A model generated the notes under the pieces. The model was given only the letters and a program-made list of their open reading frames with translations, made no database searches and was not told where the DNA came from. Below are positions 35,004 through 44,414 of a DNA stretch of 64,000 nt, piece after piece. Within the stretch, counting starts at the first letter, position 1. Each line of letters opens with the position of its first letter. Location: positions 310,001 through 374,000 of the forward strand of contig NZ_BAYA01000006.1 of assembly GCF_000685015.1 (NCBI RefSeq). The letters run 5' to 3'. Source of the DNA: Paraburkholderia bannensis NBRC 103871. Its GTDB lineage: Bacteria; Pseudomonadota; Gammaproteobacteria; Burkholderiales; Burkholderiaceae. A program made the position numbers and the translations under genes.

Positions 35004-36371
35004 GTGCAGCGACAGCTAACGCTCGATCTCGGCACTCCGCCGCCATCGACCTTCGACAACTTCCACACCGGCGCCAACGCGGAGCTGGTCGCGCGCCTGC
35101 GCGGGCTCGATGCCGCGCTCGCCGCGGGCGTCGATCCGAAGGCCGACCGCACGTTCTACGTCTGGGGCGAGCCCGGCAATGGCCGCTCGCATCTGCTGCG
35201 CTCGCTGGCTTATGAAGCGCCGCCGGGCCACGTGCGCTACCTCGGGCCGCAAAGCGGCCTCGCCGCCTTCACGTTCGATCCGCGCGTGACGATCTACGCC
35301 GTGGACGACTGCGATTCGCTCTCGGGCGCGCAGCAGATCGCCCTGTTCAACCTCTTCAACGAGGTGCGCTCGCATCCGGCCACGGCGCTCGTCGCCACCG
35401 GCAATGCGCCGCCGATGGGGCTCGCCGTGCGCGAGGATCTGCGCACGCGTCTGGGCTGGGGACTGGTGTTCCATCTCGCGCCGCTCTCGGACGCGGGCAA
35501 GGCCGCCGTGCTCAAGCAGGCGGCGCGCGAGCGCGGCATCAACCTCGCCGACGACGTGCCCGCCTACCTGCTCACGCACTTCCGCCGCGACATGCCGAGC
35601 CTGATGCGCCTGCTCGACGCGCTCGACCGTTTTTCGCTGGAGCAAAAGCGCGCGGTGACGCTGCCGCTGCTGCGCACGATGCTCGCCAACGGCGAAGGGC
35701 CGCTGAGCCCCGAAGCGCTCGCGGGCGACGACGCGGCGCTGTTCGCGATGCAGCCGCAAGAGGCTGATGTCCCTGACTTCTCCGCTCTCAGCGAAGGGCA
35801 AGACGATACGCCCCCGGAATCCGCGCCGACGCCCGCCACTGTCGAACTCGAACTGTTCCCGACCCAGGAAAACGCGCAGGAAAACGCGAAGGACACGGCG
35901 CAGGACACCGCGCAGCAGGAATCCGCCGAGCCGGCCTACGAAGCGCCCAAGGCTCCGGCATTGCAGGCGCGCGAGCCGATGCGCGACAAGCCCTTCCAGC
36001 CGCCGACCGACAACGTCGATGGCGAGCTTGGGGTCAAATTCCGCCACGTCGTGCATCGCGAACTGGGCACGGAGCTGCAAGGCGAAGTCAACGCCGACGT
36101 CAGCAACGAAATGAGCGGCGAACTGAACGGCGACCTCGACCCGCCGGCCGTGCCCGTCGATCCGGTTGATCCGAACCGCCCGCCCGAGGCGACGCAAGCG
36201 CAGCCCGACGCTGCGGCAGCGCCCGGCCGACCGGACAGCGACGCCCCCGACGAGCCTGAAAAGGAAGTCAAACCCGGCGCAGCCGAATCCGCACCCGATT
36301 CCACATCCGATAAGCAGCCCGCCCCACCGGCTCACACCGGCACCGGCAACGGCTTCACCCGCTTCAAGTAA
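35004..36371 (+). CDS. hda: DnaA regulatory inactivator Hda with long C-terminal tail
   Basis: 455 residues from a GTG start. Hda with the DNA-loaded clamp promotes ATP hydrolysis by DnaA to prevent re-initiation. The N-terminal QRQLTLDLG is the clamp-binding peptide. The AAA+ region has VWGEPGNGRSHLLRSL with Arg in place of the P-loop Lys, as is usual in Hda, then IYAVDDCDSLSGAQQ and RTRLGWGLVFHL. Hda normally ends near residue 235. Here about 220 more residues follow, rich in Ala, Pro, Glu, Asp and Gln and without a fold. The stop is 11 bases before the HAD gene. See findings. Confidence 0.9.
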   Translation: MQRQLTLDLGTPPPSTFDNFHTGANAELVARLRGLDAALAAGVDPKADRTFYVWGEPGNGRSHLLRSLAYEAPPGHVRYLGPQSGLAAFTFDPRVTIYAVDDCDSLSGAQQIALFNLFNEVRSHPATALVATGNAPPMGLAVREDLRTRLGWGLVFHLAPLSDAGKAAVLKQAARERGINLADDVPAYLLTHFRRDMPSLMRLLDALDRFSLEQKRAVTLPLLRTMLANGEGPLSPEALAGDDAALFAMQPQEADVPDFSALSEGQDDTPPESAPTPATVELELFPTQENAQENAKDTAQDTAQQESAEPAYEAPKAPALQAREPMRDKPFQPPTDNVDGELGVKFRHVVHRELGTELQGEVNADVSNEMSGELNGDLDPPAVPVDPVDPNRPPEATQAQPDAAAAPGRPDSDAPDEPEKEVKPGAAESAPDSTSDKQPAPPAHTGTGNGFTRFK

Positions 36372-36382
36372 AATGAGCGCCC

Positions 36383-37069
36383 ATGGCTAATCTCGCACTT
36401 TTCGATCTCGATCACACGCTGATCCCCACCGACAGCGACCACGAATGGGGCCGCTTCATGGTGAAGCTCGGCCTCGTGGACGCCGAGCGCTTTACCGAGC
36501 AGAACGACTTCTTCTACGGCCAGTACAAGGCCGGCACGCTCGACATCAACGCGTATCTCGTCGCCGCCCTCACGCCGCTCGCGAAGCATTCGCGCGAGCA
36601 GCTCAAGGCCTGGCACGACCAGTACATGCACGAAGTCATCAAGCCGGCCATGCTGCCGGTGGCGATCGAACTCGTGCAGGAGCACAAGGCCGCGGGCGAC
36701 CTCGTCTGCATGGTCACGGCGACCAACGAATTTATCACGGCGCCCATCGGCGAAGCCTTCGGCGTGGACAAGCTGATCGCGTGCGAGGTCGAGACCGTGG
36801 ACGGCCATCCGGAATCGGCATTCACCGGCCGCCCGACCGGCACGCCGAGCTTCCGCGAAGGCAAGATCACGCGCGTCGAAGCCTGGCTCGCCTCGCTCGG
36901 CAAGACGTGGTCGGACTTCGATCGCAGCTACTTCTACAGCGACTCGCACAACGACATTCCGTTGCTCGAGAAAGTCACCGACCCGATCGCGACCAACCCC
37001 GACGACACCCTGCGCGCCCATGCGCAAAAAGCAGGCTGGCGCATCCTCGATTTGTTCCAGGTATCGTGA
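36383..37069 (+). CDS. HAD-superfamily (IB) phosphatase
   Basis: 228 residues. HAD motifs in order: LFDLDHTLIPTDSD (nucleophile Asp), MVTATN (motif II), the lysine of EGKITRVEAWL, and YFYSDSHNDIPLLEKV (acidic motif). The alpha-helical cap after motif I places it in subclass IB, with SerB-like phosphatases; similar proteins hydrolyse histidinol-phosphate or phospholipid phosphates. The exact substrate is open. The TGA stop overlaps the GTG start of pcnB (GTGA), so the two are coupled. It is a conserved neighbour between hda and pcnB in Burkholderiaceae. Confidence 0.87.
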   Translation: MANLALFDLDHTLIPTDSDHEWGRFMVKLGLVDAERFTEQNDFFYGQYKAGTLDINAYLVAALTPLAKHSREQLKAWHDQYMHEVIKPAMLPVAIELVQEHKAAGDLVCMVTATNEFITAPIGEAFGVDKLIACEVETVDGHPESAFTGRPTGTPSFREGKITRVEAWLASLGKTWSDFDRSYFYSDSHNDIPLLEKVTDPIATNPDDTLRAHAQKAGWRILDLFQVS

Positions 37070-38697
37070 TCAAGAAATTCATCCGCAAGCTGTTCGGCCA
37101 GGACGACGCCGACACCCTTGAGACTCAAGGCGAATCCGGCAACGACGCCCGTGCAGCGGCCCAGCAAGACGGCGACGCCGCCGTCGGCACCGCCACCCGC
37201 ACGCGCCGCAAGACCGTCACGGTCAAGAAGGAAACGAAACCGCGCGGCGCCAAAGGTGACAAAGGCGCTGCCGATCCGACCGCGCCCGTGATTCTTTCCG
37301 CCGACGTGCACGGCATCAACCCGTCGCTGATTTCCCGCAACGCCGTGCGCGTGACCGAAGGCCTGCAGCAAGCGGGCTTTCGCGCGTTCATCGTCGGCGG
37401 CGCGGTGCGCGACCTGCTGCTAGGCGTCGCGCCCAAGGATTTCGACGTGGCCACCGACGCCACGCCCGACCAGGTGCAGAAGCTGTTCCGCCGCGCGCGC
37501 ATCATCGGCCGGCGCTTCCAGATCGTGCACGTGCAGTTCGGCCAGGAAATCATCGAAGTCTCGACCTTCCGCGCGCTGGTGGATGCACCGCCCGCTGCGG
37601 CGCCCAGCGCTGCGCCGGCCAAACGCATGCGCCGCGACGAACTCGACCGCAAGACCCATCACGTCGACGCCAGCGGCCGCGTGCTGCGCGACAACGTCTG
37701 GGGCGAGCAGCACGAGGACGCCACGCGCCGCGACTTCACGATCAACGCGATGTACTACGATCCGGCCTCGCAGACGGTGCTGGACTACCACAACGGCATG
37801 GCCGACATGCGCGCGCGCCTGCTGCGCATGATCGGCGACCCGGCCACGCGTTATCGCGAGGATCCGGTGCGCATGATGCGTGTGGTGCGTTTCGCGGCCA
37901 AGCTCGGCTTCGAGATCGAAGAACACACGCGTGCGCCGATTCAGGAAATGGCCGATCTCATCAACAACGTGCCTGCGGCGCGTCTGTTCGACGAGATGCT
38001 CAAGCTGCTGCTCTCGGGCCACGCGCTCGAATGCCTGCGCTGGCTGCGCAAGGAAGGCCTGCATCACGGCCTGCTGCCGCTGCTCGACGTGGTGCTCGAA
38101 CAGCCGCAAGGCGAGCGCTTCATCACGCTCGCGCTGTCGAATACCGATGCGCGCGTGCGCGCGGGCAAGACGGTTTCGCCGGGCTTCCTGTTCGCCACGC
38201 TGCTGTGGCACGACGTGCAGCAACGCTTGCAGCAGTACACGGCCGAAGGCGAATTCCCGGTTCCCGCGCTCAATCGCGCGATGGACGACGTGATCGACGT
38301 GCAGACTGAGAAGCTGGCGATCCATCGCCGCTTCTCGTCCGATATGCGCGAGATCTGGGGCCTGCAACTGCGCCTCGAAAAGCGTGGCCGCAGCGCGATC
38401 AAGCTGCTGGAACACCCGCGCTTCAGAGCGGGGTATGATTTCCTCCTGCTGCGCTGCGAATCGGGCGAGCTCGACGCCGAAATCGGCCAATGGTGGACTG
38501 ACTTCATCAGCGGAGACCTCACCGCGCGCGAAACGCTGCTCAACGCTGGCAGCAATCGCGAGCGCTCGCCGCGTAAGCGTCGCCGTCGTGGCGGCGCAAA
38601 AAACCGTAAAACGGGCGAAGCCGCCGCTGGAACGGAGAGTGCCGGCGCAGAACCGGCGCACGACGACCGGGGCGACGACGGCCCGTACGAGGACTGA
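37066..38697 (+). CDS. pcnB: Poly(A) polymerase I
   Basis: 543 residues from a GTG start that overlaps the HAD stop. Adds A-tails that promote RNA decay. The nucleotidyltransferase core FRAFIVGGAVRDLLLGVAPKDFDVATDA and RRDFTINAMYYDP are shared with CCA enzymes; the PcnB-type RNA-binding region with RFAAKLGFEIEEHTRAPI and the C-terminal FRAGYDFLLLRCESG distinguish it. A ~75-residue linker, with alternating charged runs, precedes the core, and a strongly basic SPRKRRRRGGAKNRK sits in the tail. The extra frame upstream of 37066 is an out-of-frame read of the HAD gene. Confidence 0.93.
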   Translation: MIKKFIRKLFGQDDADTLETQGESGNDARAAAQQDGDAAVGTATRTRRKTVTVKKETKPRGAKGDKGAADPTAPVILSADVHGINPSLISRNAVRVTEGLQQAGFRAFIVGGAVRDLLLGVAPKDFDVATDATPDQVQKLFRRARIIGRRFQIVHVQFGQEIIEVSTFRALVDAPPAAAPSAAPAKRMRRDELDRKTHHVDASGRVLRDNVWGEQHEDATRRDFTINAMYYDPASQTVLDYHNGMADMRARLLRMIGDPATRYREDPVRMMRVVRFAAKLGFEIEEHTRAPIQEMADLINNVPAARLFDEMLKLLLSGHALECLRWLRKEGLHHGLLPLLDVVLEQPQGERFITLALSNTDARVRAGKTVSPGFLFATLLWHDVQQRLQQYTAEGEFPVPALNRAMDDVIDVQTEKLAIHRRFSSDMREIWGLQLRLEKRGRSAIKLLEHPRFRAGYDFLLLRCESGELDAEIGQWWTDFISGDLTARETLLNAGSNRERSPRKRRRRGGAKNRKTGEAAAGTESAGAEPAHDDRGDDGPYED

Positions 38698-38769
38698 CGC
38701 CATGCAGGCGCAGCGTAGTGTGGGCGCAGTCCAAGCGCCTTTGCAACGATAGCCGCAGGAAGTGAAGCC

Positions 38770-39348
38770 ATGACGCTTGCCTGGCTGGGAATCGGCGCAA
38801 ATCTGGGGGATGCGCGCCAGACCCTCAAAGACGCGGTGGTGTGTCTTGCGCAACAGCACACCATCACCATCGTCGCCAAATCGAGTCTGTACCGCACCGC
38901 GCCGATCGACGCGGGCGGCGACGACTATTTCAACTGCGTCGTGAAGCTCGAAACGTGCCTCACGGCGCACGATCTGCTCGCCCTGTGCCAGCGCATCGAA
39001 CATCATTTCGGCCGCGAACGCCCCTTTCGCAACGCCCCGCGCACGCTCGACATCGACGTGCTGATGTTCGGCGACGCCATGATCGACGACCCCGACCTGA
39101 TCGTGCCGCACCCGCGCATGACGGTGCGCGCGTTCGTGCTCGCGCCGCTCGCCGAGATCGACGCCGAACTCGTGATTCCGGGCCACGGCGTGGTCAGCAC
39201 GTTCCTGCCCGGCGTCGCCGACCAGCGCATCGAAAAGCTCCGGCCGCTCTGCCAGTGTCTGGGCAGCGCGCCCGATAGCGGCGACGCGCAAGGCAACGAC
39301 GCCGGCGTCAGCGACGAAGGCGGCAAAAAAGCCGGCACCTGCCGATGA
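38770..39348 (+). CDS. folK: 6-hydroxymethyl-7,8-dihydropterin pyrophosphokinase
   Basis: 192 residues. Transfers pyrophosphate from ATP to hydroxymethyl-dihydropterin in folate synthesis. LGIGANLGDARQTL, SSLYRTAPID, YFNCVVKLET and the signature RPFRNAPRTLDIDVLMFGD are all seen. The last ~25 residues (Gly/Asp-rich, GKKAGTCR) are an unconserved tail. Its TGA overlaps the ATG of the kinase gene behind it (ATGA). The window also holds pabBC, which makes the p-aminobenzoate half of folate. Confidence 0.95.
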   Translation: MTLAWLGIGANLGDARQTLKDAVVCLAQQHTITIVAKSSLYRTAPIDAGGDDYFNCVVKLETCLTAHDLLALCQRIEHHFGRERPFRNAPRTLDIDVLMFGDAMIDDPDLIVPHPRMTVRAFVLAPLAEIDAELVIPGHGVVSTFLPGVADQRIEKLRPLCQCLGSAPDSGDAQGNDAGVSDEGGKKAGTCR

Positions 39349-40025
39349 GCACGCCCCTGCCCATCGTCACCGCCCGCGCCGCGCGTCCGGCACTCGACTA
39401 CATCGCGATCGAAGGGCCGATCGGCGCGGGCAAGACCGCGCTGGCCACGCGCCTCGCCGAACGCTGGTCGATGCAGACGCTGATCGAGTCGCACGCCGAC
39501 AACCCTTTTCTCGAACGCTTCTACCGCGACGCCTCGCATCACGCGCTGGCCGCGCAGCTTGCCGTCGCGTTGCAGCGCGAGCGTCTGTCGCACGACGTGG
39601 CCGCGCGCCGCGGGGCGGGTGTGCCGCTCGTGACGAACTTCCTCGCCGAGCGCAACGACGTGTTCGCACGTCTCACGCTGTCCGAGGACGAGCTGCCGCT
39701 CTACCGCGCGCTCGCCGCGCGCCTGCCCGTACAGGCGCCGCCGCCCGATCTGGTGGTCTATCTCCAGGCGAGCCCCGAAGCGCTGTTCGCGCGCATCCAG
39801 AAGCGCGCGGTGCCGGTGGAGCAGCACATCTCCGACGCCTTCCTGCGTGGGTTGTGCGACAGCTACAACGAATTTTTCTATCATTACGACCGTGCGCCGG
39901 TACTGACCGTCGGCGTCGAAAATCTGAATCCGCTCGACTCCGACGAAGACCTTGCGCTGATCGCCGAACGTATCGAAACGATGCGCGGGCGCAAGGAATC
40001 GTTCGTCAAGGGCATGTCGCTCTGA
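39345..40025 (+). CDS. Deoxynucleoside kinase
   Basis: 226 residues, dNK family P-loop kinase. IAIEGPIGAGKTALATRLAE is the P-loop; NPFLERFYRD and the later EQHISDAFLRGLCDSYNEFFYHYD region hold nucleoside and lid residues. It is expected to phosphorylate a deoxynucleoside (dG/dA type) for salvage. Coupled to folK by a 4-base overlap and 82 bases before panB. Third-position G/C is high and even, as in its neighbours. Confidence 0.88.
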   Translation: MSTPLPIVTARAARPALDYIAIEGPIGAGKTALATRLAERWSMQTLIESHADNPFLERFYRDASHHALAAQLAVALQRERLSHDVAARRGAGVPLVTNFLAERNDVFARLTLSEDELPLYRALAARLPVQAPPPDLVVYLQASPEALFARIQKRAVPVEQHISDAFLRGLCDSYNEFFYHYDRAPVLTVGVENLNPLDSDEDLALIAERIETMRGRKESFVKGMSL

Positions 40026-40107
40026 CACTCTGACACTCGCCAGGCCGACACCCGTCCGGTTTCTCCATCCTTAACGGATCTCACAAGGATCACCCCAGGA
40101 TTTCCCC

Positions 40108-40923
40108 ATGACTTACCTGCAGGAAACGAGCCGCAGCGCGGTCACCGTGCCCAAGCTCCAGACCATGCGCGACGCGGGCGAAAAGATCGCCATGCTCACG
40201 TGCTACGACGCCAGCTTCTCGGCGCTGTGCGACCGCGCGGGCGTCGATACCGTGCTGATCGGCGACTCGCTCGGCAACGTGCTCCAGGGCCACACGACGA
40301 CCCTGCCCGTCACGCTCGACGACATCGCCTATCACACGGCGTCGGTGGCGCGCGCGCAGACGAAGGCGCTGATCATCGCCGACCTGCCGTTCGGCACTTT
40401 CGGCACGCCCGAAGACGCCTTCGCCAGCTCGGTGAAGCTCATGCGCGCGGGCGCGCAGATGGTCAAGATCGAAGGCGGCGAATGGCTCGCCCCCACCGTC
40501 AAGATGCTGGTCGAGCGCGCCGTGCCGGTGTGCGCGCACATCGGCCTCACGCCGCAGTCGGTGCATGCGTTCGGCGGCTTCAAGGTGCAGGGCAAGACCG
40601 ATGCGGCAGCGGCCCAGCTCGTGCGCGACGCCATCGCGCTGCAGGACGCGGGCGCGCAGCTCGTGGTGATCGAGGCGGTGCCCTCGGCGCTCGGCGCGGA
40701 AGTCACGAAGCAGTTGCGCATTCCGACCATCGGCATCGGCGCGGGCCTCGACTGCTCGGGTCAGGTGCTGGTGCTGCACGACATGCTGGGCATTTTCCCC
40801 GGCAAGCGTCCGCGCTTCGTGAAGGACTTCATGGAAGGCCAGCCGAATATCGAATCGGCCGTGCGCGCCTATGTGAAGGCGGTGAAGGAAGGCACGTTCC
40901 CGGGCCCCGAGCACGTGTTCTGA
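40108..40923 (+). CDS. panB: 3-methyl-2-oxobutanoate hydroxymethyltransferase
   Basis: 271 residues. Adds a hydroxymethyl group from methylene-tetrahydrofolate to ketoisovalerate in pantothenate synthesis. [62 protein letters not shown] and [24 protein letters not shown] contain the metal and substrate residues. Last gene of the run started by the PerM-type permease, closed by a strong terminator. panC is not adjacent. Confidence 0.96.
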   Translation: MTYLQETSRSAVTVPKLQTMRDAGEKIAMLTCYDASFSALCDRAGVDTVLIGDSLGNVLQGHTTTLPVTLDDIAYHTASVARAQTKALIIADLPFGTFGTPEDAFASSVKLMRAGAQMVKIEGGEWLAPTVKMLVERAVPVCAHIGLTPQSVHAFGGFKVQGKTDAAAAQLVRDAIALQDAGAQLVVIEAVPSALGAEVTKQLRIPTIGIGAGLDCSGQVLVLHDMLGIFPGKRPRFVKDFMEGQPNIESAVRAYVKAVKEGTFPGPEHVF

Positions 40924-40953
40924 AGCTGAACGCTTCGCTTCGTGCAGATGTGA

Positions 40954-40989
40954 AAAAAGCGCGTGACCTCTTTGAGGCACGCGCTTTTT
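40954..40989. terminator. Bidirectional intrinsic terminator (panB / pabBC)
   Basis: Arms AAAAAGCGCGTG / CACGCGCTTTTT extended by CCTC/GAGG with one unpaired base and a 3-base loop. It lies between convergent genes. Confidence 0.9.
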
Positions 40990-41022
40990 GTTGGGCTCGA
41001 CTGCCGGTGGCGACGTCGGGCG

Positions 41023-42936
41023 TTAGATCAGCCTGGCCGCTACGGCTCCGCGCAACGCATTGGTCAGCATGAGCGCCTGGGCTTCGAGCACATCGGCACG
41101 CGTGAGCACGCGCTCCTGCGCGCCGAGCGCCTCGTCGTCGAGCAGCACGCCGCGCATCACGCCCGGCAGCACGCCCGAAGCGAGCGGCGGCGTGAACCAC
41201 TGCCCGTCGAGCTTCACGAACACATTCGAGCGCCCGCCTTCGGTCAGCTCGCCGCGTTCGTTGAAAAACAGCATGTCGAAGGCGCCCTGTGTTTCGGCCT
41301 CTCGCCATGCGCGGTCGAATTCGGCGCGGCGCGTGGACTTGCGCAGCAGCAGCGCATCGGCGGACGCGACCGGCGCGAAGCCGTGATCCGGCGCGAGCAG
41401 CACGCCAACCGTGTCGTGCGCCAGTGGCGCGAGCGGCGCGGACGTCAGCGTGATTTCGCCGCTCTTGGCGAGCGCGACGCGCATGCGATGCGGCGCGTGC
41501 TCATCCGGCCATTCGCCGCACGCCTGCGCCAGCCGCGCGCGCAAGGCTTCGACATCGCACGCAAAGCCGAACCACGCCGCGCTCGATGCGAGCCGCACGA
41601 GATGGCGTTCGAGGTGGCGCACGCCCTCGGCGCGCGTCGCGTACATCGTCTCGAACAGTTCGATGCCGGGATCGGCCCCGGTCAGGAAACGGGCTTTCAA
41701 ACGCATCTCCTCGTATTCGTCGGCGGCCACGCTGTCGAGCACGATGCCCGCGCCCACGCCCATCTCGCCGCGACGCATCTCGCTTCCGCCGGCATCGGCG
41801 GCTTCGAGCGTCAACGTGCGGATCACGACCGACAGGCAAAAATCGCCGCAAGCCTCGCCTTCACGCGCCGCGTCGAGCCAGCCGATCGTGCCCGTGTACA
41901 GGCCGCGCGGCCCATGCTCCAGCGCGTCGATCAGCTCCATCGTGCGGTGCTTGGGCGCGCCCGTAATCGAGCCGCAGGGAAACAGCGCACGCATTGCGTC
42001 GGCGAAGGTCGTGCCGTCGCGCAGCTTCGCTTCGACCGTCGACGTCATCTGCCAAACCGATGCGTAAGGCTCGACGCTGAACAACGCCGGCACGCGCACC
42101 GAGCCCGTCTGCGCCACGCGGGAAATGTCGTTGCGCAGCAGGTCGACGATCATCACGTTTTCGGCGCGATTCTTGGGATCGTTGGCGAGAAACTTCGCGG
42201 CGGCAGCGTCCTCGGCCGGATCGGCCCAGCGCGCGGCGGTGCCCTTCATCGGTTTCGCGCGCAACGTTTCGCCGCGCTTCTCGACGAACAGTTCCGGCGA
42301 GCACGACAGCACCCAGCGGTCGCCCGGCAGCGCGATGAGCGCGCCAAAGCGCACGCGCTGACGCTCGCGCAAACGCCGATAAAGCGCGACGGGCGAGCCG
42401 AACGCCTCGAAGCCGAGCCGGTACGTATAGTTGATCTGGTACGAGTCGCCGATGCGCAGCGCGTCCTGCACTGAGCCGATATCGCGCTCGAAGCGCTCGC
42501 GGTCGACGCCCATCGTCACGCCTGCAATGCCTGCCGGGTGCGGCGTATCGCAGACTGCCCCGTTGCCCTCACGCGCGGCGAGCCACGCGTCGGCTTCGTC
42601 GCGCGAGAATGTCTCGCAGCGTTCGAACAATAAAAAACGCAGCGCGGCATGGCCGGGCTGCGTTTCTGAAGATGAAACGGACGACGAGGACGAAGCGACG
42701 GCATTCTGCGCACCGAGCACAAGCGCGCGCCCGAAGTCGTAGTCGCCGAGCACGAGGCTATGCAGCCCCGCGTTCTGCGCGGCACGCACCTGCTCGTTCA
42801 CCGCGTCGAGATCGGCCGGACGCTCGCACGCCAGTTCGCGCACGAAGCCCGTATAAAGCCGGCTCGAACGGCTCGCCGCCGTCGAGTCGCCATCGTCGAG
42901 CAGCGCGAACACCGCGCCGCCTGGATTGACTGCCAT
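41023..42936 (-). CDS. pabBC: Fused aminodeoxychorismate synthase component I / aminodeoxychorismate lyase
   Basis: 637 residues. The first ~415 are PabB: SYQINYTYRLGFEAFG, SCSPELFVEKRGETL, KPMKGTAAR, NVMIVDLLRNDISRV and LFPCGSITGAPKHRTMEL. The rest, from LFETMYATRAEGVRHLERHL, is a PLP-dependent PabC: LLLRKSTRRAEFDRAW with the likely PLP lysine, FNERGELTEGGRSNVFV, and SGVLPGVMRG. One chain therefore makes p-aminobenzoate from chorismate, needing PabA for ammonia. A Ser-rich insert (82-90) interrupts the PabB N-terminal part. ATG at 42936 has AGGTAG upstream. It lies 69 bases behind dnaJ. Confidence 0.93.
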   Translation of the reverse strand: MAVNPGGAVFALLDDGDSTAASRSSRLYTGFVRELACERPADLDAVNEQVRAAQNAGLHSLVLGDYDFGRALVLGAQNAVASSSSSVSSSETQPGHAALRFLLFERCETFSRDEADAWLAAREGNGAVCDTPHPAGIAGVTMGVDRERFERDIGSVQDALRIGDSYQINYTYRLGFEAFGSPVALYRRLRERQRVRFGALIALPGDRWVLSCSPELFVEKRGETLRAKPMKGTAARWADPAEDAAAAKFLANDPKNRAENVMIVDLLRNDISRVAQTGSVRVPALFSVEPYASVWQMTSTVEAKLRDGTTFADAMRALFPCGSITGAPKHRTMELIDALEHGPRGLYTGTIGWLDAAREGEACGDFCLSVVIRTLTLEAADAGGSEMRRGEMGVGAGIVLDSVAADEYEEMRLKARFLTGADPGIELFETMYATRAEGVRHLERHLVRLASSAAWFGFACDVEALRARLAQACGEWPDEHAPHRMRVALAKSGEITLTSAPLAPLAHDTVGVLLAPDHGFAPVASADALLLRKSTRRAEFDRAWREAETQGAFDMLFFNERGELTEGGRSNVFVKLDGQWFTPPLASGVLPGVMRGVLLDDEALGAQERVLTRADVLEAQALMLTNALRGAVAARLI

Positions 42937-43005
42937 TGTTTGACTACCTGTACTGCCAGCGATCCGGAGCACGCGGGCCATCCAGCGCGCCCCGAAAACC
43001 GCACA

Positions 43006-44139
43006 TCAATCGAAGAAGCTCTTCACGCGGTCGAACCAGCTCTTGCTTTGCGGGCTGTGACGCGAGCCGCCTTCCACGAGCGACTTCTCGAACTGCTGGA
43101 GCAGCTCGCGCTGGTGCTCGGTGAGCTTGACCGGCGTTTCCACCTGGACGTGCACGTACAGGTCGCCCGCGATGCTCGAACGCAGACCCTTGATGCCCTT
43201 GCCGCGCAGACGGAAGGTCTTGCCCGACTGCGTGCCTTCGGGAACCGGGAAGGTCGCGCGGCCCGCCAGCGTGGGGACTTCGATCTCGCCGCCGAGCGCC
43301 GCCGTCGCGAACGGAATCGGCATCTGGCAATGCAGATCGTCGCCGTCACGCTCGAAGACACCGTGCTGCTTGATGTGAATTTCGACGTACAGGTCGCCCG
43401 ATGGGCCGCCGTTGATACCCGGCTCGCCGTTGCCAGCCGAGCGGATACGCATGCCGTCGTCGATGCCCGCCGGAATCTTCACTTCCAGCGTCTTGGTTTC
43501 CTTCACCTTGCCGGCGCCGTGGCACGACGTGCAGGGCTCGGGGATGTAGGAACCGGTGCCGTGGCACTTCGGGCAAGTCTGCTGGATGCTGAAAAAGCCC
43601 TGCGACATGCGCACCGAACCCGAACCATGGCAGGTCGGGCAGGTTTCCGGCTTGGTGCCGGGCTTCGCGCCCGAGCCGTGGCAGACTTCGCAGCTGCTCC
43701 AGCCCGGCACGCGGATCTGCGTTTCGTAGCCGTGGGCCGCCTGCTCCAGCGTGATTTCCATGCTGTAGCGCAGGTCTGCGCCGCGATACACCTGCGGGCC
43801 GCTGCGCTGGCCGCCGCGGCCACCTGCTGCCTGGCCGAAGATATCGCCGAAGATGTCGCCGAAGGCGTCCGCGAAACCGCCGAAGCCCTGCGCACCCGCG
43901 CCGCCCATGTTGGGATCGACACCCGCATGGCCGTACTGGTCGTAAGCGCCGCGCTTTTGCGAGTCCGACAGCATTTCATAGGCCTCTTTGACCTCCTTGA
44001 AATGCTCTTCCGCATCCTTGTTGTCCGGATTGCGGTCGGGGTGGTACTTCATCGCCAGCTTGCGATACGCCTTCTTGATTTCGTCGTCGCTCGCGTTCTT
44101 CGCGACGCCCAGAACCTCGTAGTAATCCCGTTTCGCCAT
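43006..44139 (-). CDS. dnaJ: Chaperone protein DnaJ
   Basis: 377 residues, full type I DnaJ. J-domain with H33-P34-D35, a Gly/Phe-rich segment ([17 protein letters not shown]), four CxxCxGxG zinc repeats ([32 protein letters not shown]) and the C-terminal substrate domains. It stimulates the DnaK ATPase and delivers unfolded chains. It follows dnaK on the same strand after 275 bases; that gap has several GC hairpins but no second heat-shock promoter that I can recognise, so co-transcription with dnaK is likely. Confidence 0.98.
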   Translation of the reverse strand: MAKRDYYEVLGVAKNASDDEIKKAYRKLAMKYHPDRNPDNKDAEEHFKEVKEAYEMLSDSQKRGAYDQYGHAGVDPNMGGAGAQGFGGFADAFGDIFGDIFGQAAGGRGGQRSGPQVYRGADLRYSMEITLEQAAHGYETQIRVPGWSSCEVCHGSGAKPGTKPETCPTCHGSGSVRMSQGFFSIQQTCPKCHGTGSYIPEPCTSCHGAGKVKETKTLEVKIPAGIDDGMRIRSAGNGEPGINGGPSGDLYVEIHIKQHGVFERDGDDLHCQMPIPFATAALGGEIEVPTLAGRATFPVPEGTQSGKTFRLRGKGIKGLRSSIAGDLYVHVQVETPVKLTEHQRELLQQFEKSLVEGGSRHSPQSKSWFDRVKSFFD

Positions 44140-44414
44140 ATCGGTTCAACGCCGGGCGCACGCTGCGCGCACGCCGGCTCCTCTTGAATGCTGGATCTCG
44201 TGACCCGTTAGCCGCTCTTTTTGAACCCCGCGCACGCGATCTTTACGCGCTTGCGGCCCCTGAAAAAGAACGGCCTCCATAAAACAAATGTGCCCGGAGA
44301 GCCGTGAAGGCTCGCCAGGCGCTGCAATGCAGAGCGCATCGTAACCGATGCGGCCGCTGCCGTCCTTGCCGCTTCGGCCGCAACCGTGAGGCCGTGACCG
44401 AAGCAGGTGGACAC

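Noticed and set aside
44140..44414. Heat-shock promoter or terminator in the dnaK-dnaJ gap
   Set aside because: Several short GC hairpins (e.g. CGCATCG/CGATGCG) occur, but no CTTGAA-type -35 on the minus strand and no T-run after a stem.
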